A stretch of DNA of 64,000 nucleotides from Myxococcales bacterium. GTDB lineage: Bacteria; Myxococcota; UBA727; JABDBI01. The stretch spans positions 1,441,501-1,505,500 of the forward strand of contig CP060221.1 in assembly GCA_023898405.1 (NCBI GenBank). The letters are read 5' to 3'. Of the stretch, positions 33,754-42,364 are shown one piece after another (position 1 is the stretch's first letter; every line of letters starts with the position of its first letter). Both the position numbers and the translations under genes were made by a program. A model generated the notes under the pieces. The model made no database searches. It was not told where the DNA came from and saw only the letters and a list, made by a program, of their open reading frames with translations.

Positions 33754-35691
33754 ATGGCAAATTTTTACCTCGACAACGACGATCTACGCCTTAACATTGA
33801 ACAACAAAGCTGGGATGAACTTTTTGCTCTGGTTGAGCCTGATACTTCCGATCCTGAATCACCACGCAATGTTAAAGAAGCTAAGGTTCTCTACCATGAA
33901 TTTTTACAATCCTTGGGAGAATTTATCGCCGAACAAATCGATCCTAAAGCTCACCTGCTCGATCAACAGCACCCAACGCTAGAAAATGGTGAGATGATTG
34001 ACGCTCCGGCGATGCAGGAATTTATCAAAGGTCTTTCAGACATGGGGGCAATGGCGATGCCATTCTCACGCCACGTCGGGGGCTATAATTTACCGTGGCT
34101 GGTGGCCAATGCGGTTTGTGAAATGACAGCCCGTGCTGATGTTTCTTTGATGACATATTACGGTTTTTTTTCTGGTATTGGTCTTGCCTTCCAATTTTTT
34201 GCCGTGGATGAGGGAAGCTTTACTGCAGATGGTAAAAAAATAACCTCTACTCGATTTGATCATGTTATCAAGGATTTGGTAGCAGGCAAAACTTGTGGTG
34301 CTATGTGCTTAACTGAACCTCAGGCAGGATCGGATTTGGGGCAAATCCGTACAACTGCTCGTTTGGATTCAGATGGATACTGGTACCTCAATGGTCAAAA
34401 AATTTGGATTACCTGTGGGCACGGCGAACATCATTTGGTGCTTGCACGCTCTGAAGATTCTGCAGTTTCACCAGGGCTGAAAGGGTTATCGCTATTTTAT
34501 GTTCCAGCTCACATCGAGAAAAATGGCACGAAGGTGCGTAATTTTGAGATCGGTGGCCAAGAAAAAAAAATGGGGCAGCATTCTTCGGTCACGGTAACGC
34601 TGAACTACGAAGACTCACGAGGAGAGCTGGTTGGACAAAGAGGGCATGGCTTCCGCAATATGCTGCTGGTTATGAATGATGCGAGGCTTTTAGTCGGTTA
34701 TGAAGGCATAGGTTTGAGTGAAAAAGCCTATCGCATGGCTAAGGCATTTGCAGAAGACCGTTTCTCCATGGGCAAAAAAATTGCCGACCATGAACTTATA
34801 GCTGATTATCTCGATGAGATGGATGTAGAGATAAAAGCACTCAGATGCCTTGCTTTTAATGCAGGCTTTCATGAGGAAATGGCTAACAGGCTGAAATCAT
34901 ATCTCAAGGTTGATACCAGTCTTTCTGACCAGGATCTTAAACGTAAAGAGGAAGAGCTTAAAAAACATAAATGGCAAGCACGTCTTGCAACTCCATTGGT
35001 GAAATATCATGCATCGGAATTTGCTGTACGCGCAGCGAGGCTCACCATGCAGATCATGGGTGGTGTTGGTTATATGCAGGAATACTATGCCGAGAAGCTA
35101 ATGCGCGACTCATTAATTTTGCCGATCTATGAGGGAACTAGTCAGATTCAGGCATTGATGGTGCTCAAAGATCATCTGCAATATGCGATGCGTAATCCTG
35201 CTAAATTTATTTCTAAGTTAGCTTCTGTAAAACTGGAGATAATAAGTGCTAAATCTTCGCAAGAAAGACAGTTGGCTCGTTTGGAGTCGCTTTATTATTC
35301 GAGTATGCAGACCATAATGACACGTATGGTGGCCGATAAATTTGGTGACCTGAAAGATAAACCGCTTGCCGATTGGAAAAGTGCCTTTCTTAAAACGTGG
35401 GATCCAAAAACTGATTTTTCTTTTGGATTATTGCATGCTGAACGTTTTTGCCAAATAACTGCCAAACTTTGGATGTCTAAGGCATTGCTACAGCAGGCTT
35501 TGAGAATTAAAGATCAAAAAATTAAAAATGAGCGTTTAGAGCTTGCTGCACGTTTCATGGAAAGAGCGGAACCAAAAATACGAGGGCTTATCTATGAAAT
35601 CGAGGCAAGTAAATCTTCGATATTTAGGGAACAATTTCAAAAAAAACACGAAAAAAAAACTAAGAAAAATAAACAACAGATTCGGGTATAG
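33754..35691 (+). CDS. Acyl-CoA dehydrogenase
   Basis: A 645-residue FAD enzyme introducing a 2,3-double bond into acyl-CoA, the first step of beta-oxidation. Family motifs present: LTEPQAGSDLGQIRTTA, WITCGHGEHH, DARLLVGYEGIGLSEKAY, IMGGVGYMQEYYAEKLMRD and IYEGTSQIQ, where the Glu of YEGT is the likely catalytic base. A C-terminal extension of about 130 residues matches the longer (about 600-residue) proteobacterial type. The start is probably the ATG at 33754; TTG and GTG codons lie 12 and 9 bases earlier. It could act with the thiolase and dehydrogenase at 3.9-6.1 kb. Confidence 0.9.
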   Translation: MANFYLDNDDLRLNIEQQSWDELFALVEPDTSDPESPRNVKEAKVLYHEFLQSLGEFIAEQIDPKAHLLDQQHPTLENGEMIDAPAMQEFIKGLSDMGAMAMPFSRHVGGYNLPWLVANAVCEMTARADVSLMTYYGFFSGIGLAFQFFAVDEGSFTADGKKITSTRFDHVIKDLVAGKTCGAMCLTEPQAGSDLGQIRTTARLDSDGYWYLNGQKIWITCGHGEHHLVLARSEDSAVSPGLKGLSLFYVPAHIEKNGTKVRNFEIGGQEKKMGQHSSVTVTLNYEDSRGELVGQRGHGFRNMLLVMNDARLLVGYEGIGLSEKAYRMAKAFAEDRFSMGKKIADHELIADYLDEMDVEIKALRCLAFNAGFHEEMANRLKSYLKVDTSLSDQDLKRKEEELKKHKWQARLATPLVKYHASEFAVRAARLTMQIMGGVGYMQEYYAEKLMRDSLILPIYEGTSQIQALMVLKDHLQYAMRNPAKFISKLASVKLEIISAKSSQERQLARLESLYYSSMQTIMTRMVADKFGDLKDKPLADWKSAFLKTWDPKTDFSFGLLHAERFCQITAKLWMSKALLQQALRIKDQKIKNERLELAARFMERAEPKIRGLIYEIEASKSSIFREQFQKKHEKKTKKNKQQIRV

Positions 35692-35807
35692 AAATTAAAA
35701 AATAGCGACGTAAAATGATCGGGGTTGAGCGTTTTCTCGAAATAAATTTCATAAGCTTGGCGTTTAACAAAAAGCTTATGTAAAAACGACAATTCGAGGT
35801 GTGCCTT

Positions 35808-36482
35808 ATGGCTCAAACTGCCCGCTTTGCTGGTTGTGACGCCAAGTTTATTGACGAAACCCCTTTTGAAAAGGAGGTAATGCCCCACATTCATACCCTA
35901 TTTGGGGCTGCCCTACGCTTAACAAGATCTTCTTCTGAGGCCGAGGATTTAGTGCAAGAGACGTATTTGAAAGCATTTCGTTCTTTTGCGCAGTTTGAAG
36001 TCGGCACTAATTGTAAAGCGTGGTTGTTTCGCATTTTGACAAACACCTTCATCAACAAATATCGAAGAAAAGTCAAAGAGCGTGAAATATTAGACAATGA
36101 GTTTCGCGCCATAACACAAAAAGCCCAGGATATCTCAGAGCATTTTGGTAAGGGGCATACTCCAGAAAGCGATCTTGCTGATCGGTTTTTGTCCGACGAA
36201 GTATTGCGTGCTTTGGAAAAAGTACCCATTGATTTTCGTTTAGTGGTGGTTTTGAGTGATATTTATGGGTATTCATATAAGGAAATTGCGCGCCGAGTAG
36301 AGATCCCTATTGGAACAGTAATGAGTAGGTTGTTTCGGGGAAGGCGCCTTTTACAAGACCAGCTTTTCGATTATGCAGTGAAGGAAGGTGTCATTAAGAT
36401 GCCAGCCTGCGTTTATGGCGATGGTCCAAAAGATTTAGCCGCATATCGTAAGTTGAGCCCTGAATTGCAGGCTGCGGCCTGA
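35808..36482 (+). CDS. ECF-type RNA polymerase sigma factor
   Basis: A 224-residue sigma factor. Region 2 runs FGAALRLTRSSSEAEDLVQETYLKAFRSF and CKAWLFRILTNTFINKYRR. A linker of about 45 residues follows, then region 4 (VPIDFRLVVVLSDIYGYSYK with IPIGTVMSRLFRGRRLLQ). Regions 1 and 3 are absent, which defines the ECF group. A C-terminal tail of about 35 residues follows region 4 (CVYGDGPKDLAAYRKLSPEL). The ATG at 35808 has GAGGTG upstream. No anti-sigma gene is adjacent. It would direct RNA polymerase to a specific promoter set, not identifiable here. Confidence 0.9.
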   Translation: MAQTARFAGCDAKFIDETPFEKEVMPHIHTLFGAALRLTRSSSEAEDLVQETYLKAFRSFAQFEVGTNCKAWLFRILTNTFINKYRRKVKEREILDNEFRAITQKAQDISEHFGKGHTPESDLADRFLSDEVLRALEKVPIDFRLVVVLSDIYGYSYKEIARRVEIPIGTVMSRLFRGRRLLQDQLFDYAVKEGVIKMPACVYGDGPKDLAAYRKLSPELQAAA

Positions 36483-36791
36483 GTGTAGTTTTTTGTGCCC
36501 CGTATTCCAGATCGTTTGGTATAAAAAATTCTAGTAAGGGGCGCAACAAAATGTATGACCAATATGCTCAGCTCTCTAATAATTTAGTCTAAAAAAGATC
36601 AGGCTCATTATTTTATAAAAATATTCTCAAACCCTGTGTTGACAGCCTCACACAAAGTCTTAGAATAACGACGATTGCGCGCGTGGGAAGGCAAAATATT
36701 GGTGACTGTTTAACCAGCAAAAATGTGACGCACTTAAGTGCTCTAGGTTGAACGCACGGTTAATAAAGATTTTTGAAAGTGGAGAAAAAAA
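36483..36791. other. 309-base regulatory region between the sigma factor and lipoprotein genes
   Basis: No coding frame is supported. It holds a good -35/-10 pair (36639-36666), a 12-base perfect palindrome GCACTTAAGTGC at 36730-36741 inside the predicted leader, and the ribosome site TGGAG before 36792. Confidence 0.6.
36639..36666 (+). promoter_or_regulatory. Sigma-70-like promoter for the lipoprotein gene at 36792
   Basis: TTGACA (36639-36644) and TAGAAT (36661-36666) are 16 bases apart. The start site would be near 36673, giving a leader of about 119 bases that contains the palindrome at 36730-36741. Confidence 0.6.
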
Positions 36792-38042
36792 ATGAGAAAT
36801 ACTTATAAAAGCATTTGGTCTTGTGTCATTGCAGGCTTAGTTGCCGTTTCTATGGTAAGTGGTTGCAAAGATACACCAACAGACGGCCCAGGTAAAAAAG
36901 AAGAAGGTGGCGATAAGGGCAATAAGAGTGATGAAGCCGCTGGATCATATAAATTTAATAAGGTTGCAATTCCTGACGCTGCAGATTTTAGGGGTCTTGC
37001 TGTAAGCGGCAACGGCGACGTTTATGTAGCAACAAATGATGGCACAAAACTATTCAAGGTTGCAGGCGCGGATGCAGCAGCAGCAGATAAATATGCTCAA
37101 GTAAATCTTGGTGACACTGGATTGGATGGAACTCCAGGAAAGTCAAAACTGGCTGGTGCTGTTGTAGTGAACAAGGTGGTGCCAACTTCTACCGGTGCTT
37201 TGGTTGAAGTCGCTGTTGATGCCAAGGGAACCCCAAACGAGGGTAATGGTGTAGGTCTGGTTGAAGGCGGAAACTGGGTAGCTGCTTGGGATAACAGCAA
37301 AGCTGGAGCCCATGTCGCTTTTGGTGGTGCTACAGCTAGATCAGATGCTTATAATAAAGCGCTGAAAGCAGTTGCTACTTTGGTGAGCGGAGAAGATGAA
37401 ATGCCTTTGCTTTTCAAACGCGACTATGGATATTTTCTCTATGGCAAGGCTGATGCTAAGCTTGACAAATGGATCGGTCTTAAGAGTACTAGTAGTTTTA
37501 GCAATAATGTTTTTGCTACAATGGCGGGTGAAGATGCTTTGATCGTTGATGCAAACTTCGAGGTACGCTTGTTTCCAAAGGCTTCGTTCAATACGAACAA
37601 TCCAAATACTGAAACTTTCAATCCAGCAGCAGCAGTCAAAGCCTGGAATCTCAAAGGTAAAACGAACAATAGTGTAAGCGCAGTTAAATTTGCTGACGGT
37701 AAACTTTACATTGGTCTGCGATCTACCAAAGATAACGCTGATGCTACTGGTGGCGTGATTGTCTATAGTTACACTCCAGCAGCTGAAGGCAAAGCAGCAA
37801 GTCTTGTAATGGCTGATGCCAAAGTTTTGGAAGCATGGACTGGAACCTTTGTGCGTGATTTGGCGGTGAATGGCAGCAATGTTTACGCAGTTACTAAAGA
37901 AGGATTGCTTGCTGTAGGTGCTGATGGTTCTAAGGGCGATGCACTTGAAGTTGAAGGTCTTGACAATGCTATAAAAGCTCAGTTTGCAGGTGACAAGATT
38001 GTTGCTCTTACTCAAGAAGGACTTTTTGTCGGTTCTAAATAA
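36792..38042 (+). CDS. Lipoprotein with beta-propeller-like repeats
   Basis: A 416-residue predicted lipoprotein with lipobox VSMVSGC (Cys25) followed by a Gly/Lys/Asp/Glu-rich flexible spacer, as in surface-displayed lipoproteins. The rest has propeller-like strand repeats: FRGLAVSGNGDVYVATNDGT, KFADGKLYIGLRSTKD, NGSNVYAVTKEGLLAVGADG and KIVALTQEGLFVG. Composition is rich in Ala, Gly, Lys and Asp, and its codons are more GC-rich than its neighbours'. With a strong promoter and terminator it may be abundant. The neighbouring lipoprotein at 38128 is a likely relative. Confidence 0.75.
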   Translation: MRNTYKSIWSCVIAGLVAVSMVSGCKDTPTDGPGKKEEGGDKGNKSDEAAGSYKFNKVAIPDAADFRGLAVSGNGDVYVATNDGTKLFKVAGADAAAADKYAQVNLGDTGLDGTPGKSKLAGAVVVNKVVPTSTGALVEVAVDAKGTPNEGNGVGLVEGGNWVAAWDNSKAGAHVAFGGATARSDAYNKALKAVATLVSGEDEMPLLFKRDYGYFLYGKADAKLDKWIGLKSTSSFSNNVFATMAGEDALIVDANFEVRLFPKASFNTNNPNTETFNPAAAVKAWNLKGKTNNSVSAVKFADGKLYIGLRSTKDNADATGGVIVYSYTPAAEGKAASLVMADAKVLEAWTGTFVRDLAVNGSNVYAVTKEGLLAVGADGSKGDALEVEGLDNAIKAQFAGDKIVALTQEGLFVGSK

Positions 38043-38066
38043 TATCTCTTGATATTTTTATCATGC

Positions 38067-38097
38067 AAAAAACACCAGTATCATGCTGGTGTTTTTT
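38067..38097 (+). terminator. Strong terminator after the 36792 lipoprotein gene
   Basis: Twelve pairs (AAAAAACACCAG with CTGGTGTTTTTT) around a seven-base loop, the T tract forming the end of the stem. It separates this gene from the lipoprotein gene downstream. Confidence 0.9.
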
Positions 38098-38127
38098 ATT
38101 GCGCATGCTTGATGATTGGGTTTTTTT

Positions 38128-39528
38128 ATGACGGCTGTTTTTAAAAGCAATAAAACAATGCTGCTGTGTACTCTCGTAATTTTGATGAACGCCTGTTCCA
38201 AATTTGAAAGCCCGCTCAAGATTACTAAATCCAATGAAAGAGTTGTGCAAAAATCGGTTGATATAAAAAGCTTTTATAAGATCGATGGTCAAGAATTTAA
38301 TTTTAATGATCATATACCGACCATGCTTCAAGTTAGTGGAAGTACGCTTTATTGTTCTGATGGCGATCCACAACATTTTTATGCTTGGAATATGGCAAGC
38401 ACAAATCATGAGCGTTCGTGGATAAAGCTGGATAATTTTCAAGGTAAAGATGACTACTCCCGCTACAATTTGAATTTGGGAATGCGACGTATCGAGAAAC
38501 TTGGCTGCAGCGTTGATGGAGTGCTGGCGGTTATAAGCGATGACCAAGAACAAAGAGCACATGCTTCAAAGCTTGGAGGCGTTGCTTTTTTCAACGGAAA
38601 AAGCTCGCAAGCAATGTGGTCGAAGGCATTTGCTAAGCCCAATCTTGTTCAAGTGCAATCGTCCAAACTCCACGACATTATTGAAGTGCCAAGCCCAGAT
38701 GGAGCTCATATCACCGCTGTAGTCGAGCTTAAGGCTCAAGGTTATGAGGGCAAGCGTTATGTGATATCTAGCCTGCATCATGAACGCAGTATGTTTTTTA
38801 ACGGGGTGGGTGAGCGTGAACGAAATCGTATCACTCACAAAAATGGAGTACGCCTTTCAACAAAGAATCTTATTGGAGCTTTAGCTTGGCACCAGCACTA
38901 TGGAATTTTTTTGGCGGCACCAGATGCTCTAATGAACATTCCTGATCGCGCTATCAGAGTAAGAAAAAAAGCTTTTATAGAGCAAGATGCAGGAGATGCT
39001 TTGGATAATAGTCATCCAAAACAATGGAGCGCAGATTTTGCCATGGGAACGCAGTTAGAGGGCGTGGTCGATATGGCCCTGGTTGCAGAGCAATTTTTAT
39101 TGATTCTTGTACGTGATGCTAAAGGAAATAGCTTCCTTAGCTATGCAGATACCAGCAAAAAACCTTTTGTCTTTATTAATAATTTTCATTATTCCATGCA
39201 CAAGTCATTTAAGATTGTGACCAATGCTTATGAGGCGCGCATCATAAGCCCACATAATATTTACAGTTTTAAAGATGGAAAAATTACTGTTGAGTTGAGT
39301 TCGAATAATCTTTTGAGGGATAGGATCGATCTGAAAACGAAAAGAGCTCGGCCCTTTGACATCAATAATTACAAAGGTGGTAATGTTGGTGATGTACCCG
39401 ATGATGGCACTGATTTTTATGATGCAGCTGCTTATGGTGATGACTGGTATTATGCGACCGACCAAGGTCTATTTAAGGTCATTAAAAATCGAGTCTCAAG
39501 GGATTTTAATTTTGCTGTAGGAGACTAA
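38128..39528 (+). CDS. Predicted lipoprotein, propeller-like
   Basis: A protein of about 466 residues from the ATG at 38128 with lipobox VILMNAC. It has repeated strand-turn-strand units such as STLYCSDGDPQHFYAWNM and LGCSVDGVLAVISDDQE, and ends with DAAAYGDDWYYATDQGLFKV, which echoes the GLFVG end of the preceding lipoprotein. Likely a surface or periplasmic propeller of unknown ligand. The epimerase gene begins immediately after the stop (TAAGTG), so they are co-translated. The ribosome site is weak. Confidence 0.7.
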   Translation: MTAVFKSNKTMLLCTLVILMNACSKFESPLKITKSNERVVQKSVDIKSFYKIDGQEFNFNDHIPTMLQVSGSTLYCSDGDPQHFYAWNMASTNHERSWIKLDNFQGKDDYSRYNLNLGMRRIEKLGCSVDGVLAVISDDQEQRAHASKLGGVAFFNGKSSQAMWSKAFAKPNLVQVQSSKLHDIIEVPSPDGAHITAVVELKAQGYEGKRYVISSLHHERSMFFNGVGERERNRITHKNGVRLSTKNLIGALAWHQHYGIFLAAPDALMNIPDRAIRVRKKAFIEQDAGDALDNSHPKQWSADFAMGTQLEGVVDMALVAEQFLLILVRDAKGNSFLSYADTSKKPFVFINNFHYSMHKSFKIVTNAYEARIISPHNIYSFKDGKITVELSSNNLLRDRIDLKTKRARPFDINNYKGGNVGDVPDDGTDFYDAAAYGDDWYYATDQGLFKVIKNRVSRDFNFAVGD

Positions 39529-40416
39529 GTGGCGATTAAAATTATAGCTCTTTCAGGAGCACATGGATTGATAGGCTCACAGCTCAAAAAAAAATTAGAA
39601 GAGCAAGACTATGAAGTGTGGCCCTTGGTGAGAAGTAAAGGAAGGCTGGGCCCGCGACAAATTGCCTACGATTATCAAAGTAATTTTATCGAAGCAGATA
39701 AGTTAAAAATGTGTGATGCGGTTATTCATTTGGCGGGTAAAAATATTTTGTCGGGCATTTGGACACCTCGTGTTAAAAAAGAAATCTTTGAAAGCAGAGT
39801 TTTATCTACCCAGTTGATTGCCAAAACAATTATTGAGCATGGCCCAAGAGTGTTTTTATGTGCGTCTGCGGTTGGATTTTATGGCGACAGTGGCGAGAAA
39901 GAGGTCGATGAGCATGCAAAACCTGGCAAAGGTTTTTTATCCACCTTGTGCCAGGCATGGGAAAAAGCCACAGCATCTGCACGCTTAGCAGGAGTAAGGG
40001 TGGTGAACTTGCGTTTTGGTATAGTGATAAGTCCGCGAGGAGGCATGCTCAAGCAAATTATTCCACTCTTTAAATTTGGTTTGGGTGGGAGGCTTGGAGC
40101 AGGGCATCAATACATGTCTTTGGTCGATCTTGATGATGTGATTTCCGCTATTATATTTGCCCTCAGCGAAAAAAAAATGGAAGGACCAGTAAACGTGGTG
40201 GCACCAGAGTCCGTTACCAATAATGAATTTACCCGCATGTTGGGTGAAAAATTTAATCGCTCAAATTGGCTTTCGCTTCCGACATGGTTCTTAAAAAGCT
40301 TAGGAGAACAAAGCACGTTGTTATTGTCTTCGACACGTGCGGTTCCCCAAAAACTTATCGACCATGGTTTCCGTTTTTCATGTATGAATTTATGTGAGAT
40401 GTTCAAAAAATTATAA
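39529..40416 (+). CDS. TIGR01777-type NAD-dependent epimerase/dehydratase (SDR39U1/YfcH family)
   Basis: A 295-residue atypical short-chain dehydrogenase. The N-terminal Rossmann motif is SGAHGLIGSQLKKKL, CDAVIHLAGKNI is the second conserved strand, and FLCASAVGFYGDSGEKEVDE carries the SAVG-x-YG active-site pattern of the family. WEKATASARLAGVRVVNLRFGIV and the short C-terminal FRFSCMNLCEMFKKL (usual FRYPTLEEAL) complete the match. The start is GTG, directly abutting the upstream stop. Substrate unknown across the family. Confidence 0.88.
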   Translation: MAIKIIALSGAHGLIGSQLKKKLEEQDYEVWPLVRSKGRLGPRQIAYDYQSNFIEADKLKMCDAVIHLAGKNILSGIWTPRVKKEIFESRVLSTQLIAKTIIEHGPRVFLCASAVGFYGDSGEKEVDEHAKPGKGFLSTLCQAWEKATASARLAGVRVVNLRFGIVISPRGGMLKQIIPLFKFGLGGRLGAGHQYMSLVDLDDVISAIIFALSEKKMEGPVNVVAPESVTNNEFTRMLGEKFNRSNWLSLPTWFLKSLGEQSTLLLSSTRAVPQKLIDHGFRFSCMNLCEMFKKL

Positions 40417-40522
40417 TTAATCATAGTTTTTCCAAAAAATGTCTCATCTCCTGCAATTCTTGTATAAAGCAGAGGGTAAAGCTATGTTGGTGATTCTAGG
40501 AAATATTATTAAGAGGTTTTCG

Positions 40523-41437
40523 ATGAAATTTTTGTTTTTAATATTCCTATTTCAATGTTTTTCATGCGTCTTAAGTAACGAAAACTCTCCATTGCCAAGT
40601 TCAAAACAAGCGAACAACTCCACGCAAAATAGTGATGAGAAAAAAAATACGCCTCTTTGTGTTAAAGAATTTGTCGATGGGCTTGATCTTGGAAACCCGC
40701 AAACTTATCCCGATCAAAGAACCCAAAAAACTATTGATTATGTAAAAAATACCAAGAAAGAATTGAAACTTGCTGTAGGGGTTAGCAATCGGAATGCAGA
40801 ACTAAGAAGATTTTACAATGAGTGTCATGATTGGGTTTTGTTGGATATTAACGGTGTGGCTAATGGACCTGATTTTTTGCATATGGACGTGGGAGACCTC
40901 TATCATTTGACCAAACTTGCTGATCAGCTAAGTGATAGATTTAATCTTATTGCCATAGATTATTCGGTTACACGATTGGTTAGGGATTTTAGGTGGAATC
41001 ATATTTTTCAACTTTTGAGAATGCTTAAAAAGAATGGGCATATGGCTCTTTGGTATGATGAAAATCCATTTCAGATAGGCGCAACAATTAAAACAAATCA
41101 TGAATTTAATGATGCTCTCGCTCGAGCCAAAGAAAGCCTAAGGCTAGTAAAAACTGTGCTTGCTAAGTTTAGCAGTGATAGGCCTGCTGGAATATATGGA
41201 TTTACAACTCTGAGTGCTGTAGACTTTAATATTAAATTTTACCAAAAACTTTCTTCAGCTGAAGATGAACAATGGCTGAAAGTTGTATCCGAGTACGATG
41301 AAAATAAACGCGAACTTTTAAAGAAGAGTTTTTCGCTCATGAATATTGATATGAAATTTGTACAGGGTAATTTTCCTTTACCCCGTGGGCATTTTGATTA
41401 TTCAAAGCTTAAATATATTCGCCTAACAAAAAATTAG
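40523..41437 (+). CDS. Predicted lipoprotein with methyltransferase-like fold pattern
   Basis: A 304-residue protein from the ATG at 40523 (AGAGG upstream); a longer frame to 40439 lacks support. The signal ends in LFQCFSC. After a Ser/Asn/Gln-rich spacer, the sequence reads like a class I methyltransferase core: LAVGVSNRN, then DWVLLDINGV, FLHMDVGDLYHL, FNLIAIDYSVTRLV and LLRMLKKNGHMALWYDE, the usual strand-acidic-strand order. The glycine-rich SAM loop (GxGxG) is not evident, so binding is uncertain. A lipidated, exported protein of this fold would be unusual. Confidence 0.6.
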   Translation: MKFLFLIFLFQCFSCVLSNENSPLPSSKQANNSTQNSDEKKNTPLCVKEFVDGLDLGNPQTYPDQRTQKTIDYVKNTKKELKLAVGVSNRNAELRRFYNECHDWVLLDINGVANGPDFLHMDVGDLYHLTKLADQLSDRFNLIAIDYSVTRLVRDFRWNHIFQLLRMLKKNGHMALWYDENPFQIGATIKTNHEFNDALARAKESLRLVKTVLAKFSSDRPAGIYGFTTLSAVDFNIKFYQKLSSAEDEQWLKVVSEYDENKRELLKKSFSLMNIDMKFVQGNFPLPRGHFDYSKLKYIRLTKN

Positions 41438-41448
41438 GCAAAGTATTC

Positions 41449-42198
41449 TTATCTATGAAACATAATGCCGCACTGTTTTAAAAGCTCTTTATTTTGCAAA
41501 GCGATGATCTCGCTGAGAGCTCTTTGTCCTAGAGCATAAATCTGATCAATGTGTGCTTTGTTCATAGGTGTTCGCTCGGCAGTACATTGAAATTCAATGA
41601 CCTGTTCACCATTCGATCCCACTAAGTTACAGTCCGTATCAGCTTGAACATCTTCTTGATAGTTGAGATCGAGCAGCACTTGATCTTTGACAATTCCTAA
41701 AGAAACCGCTGCAACCGGGCGCACGATGATATCTTCCATGGTTTTCATTTTAAGCTGCCCATTTTTTAGCAGACTTGCCACATGAGCACATACAGCCACG
41801 TAAGCTCCTGTAATGGAAGCTGCCCGTGTGCCGGCATCAGCCTGAATAACATCGCAGTCTATAAGGAGGGAGCGTTGACCTAAGGCATCAAGATTTACGG
41901 CTTGGCGCAGGGAGCGACCGATGAGACGAGAAATTTCAACCGAACGACCATCATTTTTAAGCTTGGCTATGGCACGCGGTTTTCTTTGAACGGTCGAGCC
42001 TGGAAGCATATTGTATTCAGCTGAAAGCCATCCACCGGCGTCAAGGCGATGGTGAGGTACGCGAGTTTCACTGGTTGCTACCACAAGGACTTTTGTGTTG
42101 CCCATACTCACCATGACTGAGCCAGGGTGATGTTTTAAATAAGCGATTTCAAATTTGATGGGTCTAAGTTGGTCATTGCTGCGGCCGTCGTTGCGCAT
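41449..42198 (-). CDS. rph: Ribonuclease PH
   Basis: A 249-residue phosphorolytic 3'-5' exoribonuclease that trims tRNA precursors. The N-terminal MRNDGRSNDQLRPI, the phosphate-binding segment SRLIGRSLRQAVNLDALGQR and LIDCDVIQADAGTRAASITGAYVA are diagnostic. The ATG at 42198 (GGAG seven bases upstream) is preferred over an upstream TTG. Length and motif order match RNase PH throughout, so the active site appears intact. It is alone on its strand. Confidence 0.95.
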   Translation of the reverse strand: MRNDGRSNDQLRPIKFEIAYLKHHPGSVMVSMGNTKVLVVATSETRVPHHRLDAGGWLSAEYNMLPGSTVQRKPRAIAKLKNDGRSVEISRLIGRSLRQAVNLDALGQRSLLIDCDVIQADAGTRAASITGAYVAVCAHVASLLKNGQLKMKTMEDIIVRPVAAVSLGIVKDQVLLDLNYQEDVQADTDCNLVGSNGEQVIEFQCTAERTPMNKAHIDQIYALGQRALSEIIALQNKELLKQCGIMFHR

Positions 42199-42364
42199 CT
42201 GATACTCCACTATATAAAAAGTAAGGACAACTCTAACAGGCAAATTTAATTATGCGACCCCCGGTTTTTTGGGGGAGACATGGTTTTGAAAATTAAAAGC
42301 TTGTTATTAATGTGCAGACTAAAGCGCGCTTTGAATTCAATAGTGTTATTTGTGAGAGGTTAAG

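Noticed and set aside
37341..38562. Minus-strand frames of 224 and 175 codons under the two lipoprotein genes
   Set aside because: No ribosome sites, biased shadow composition, and the plus-strand lipoproteins have signals, a promoter and a terminator.
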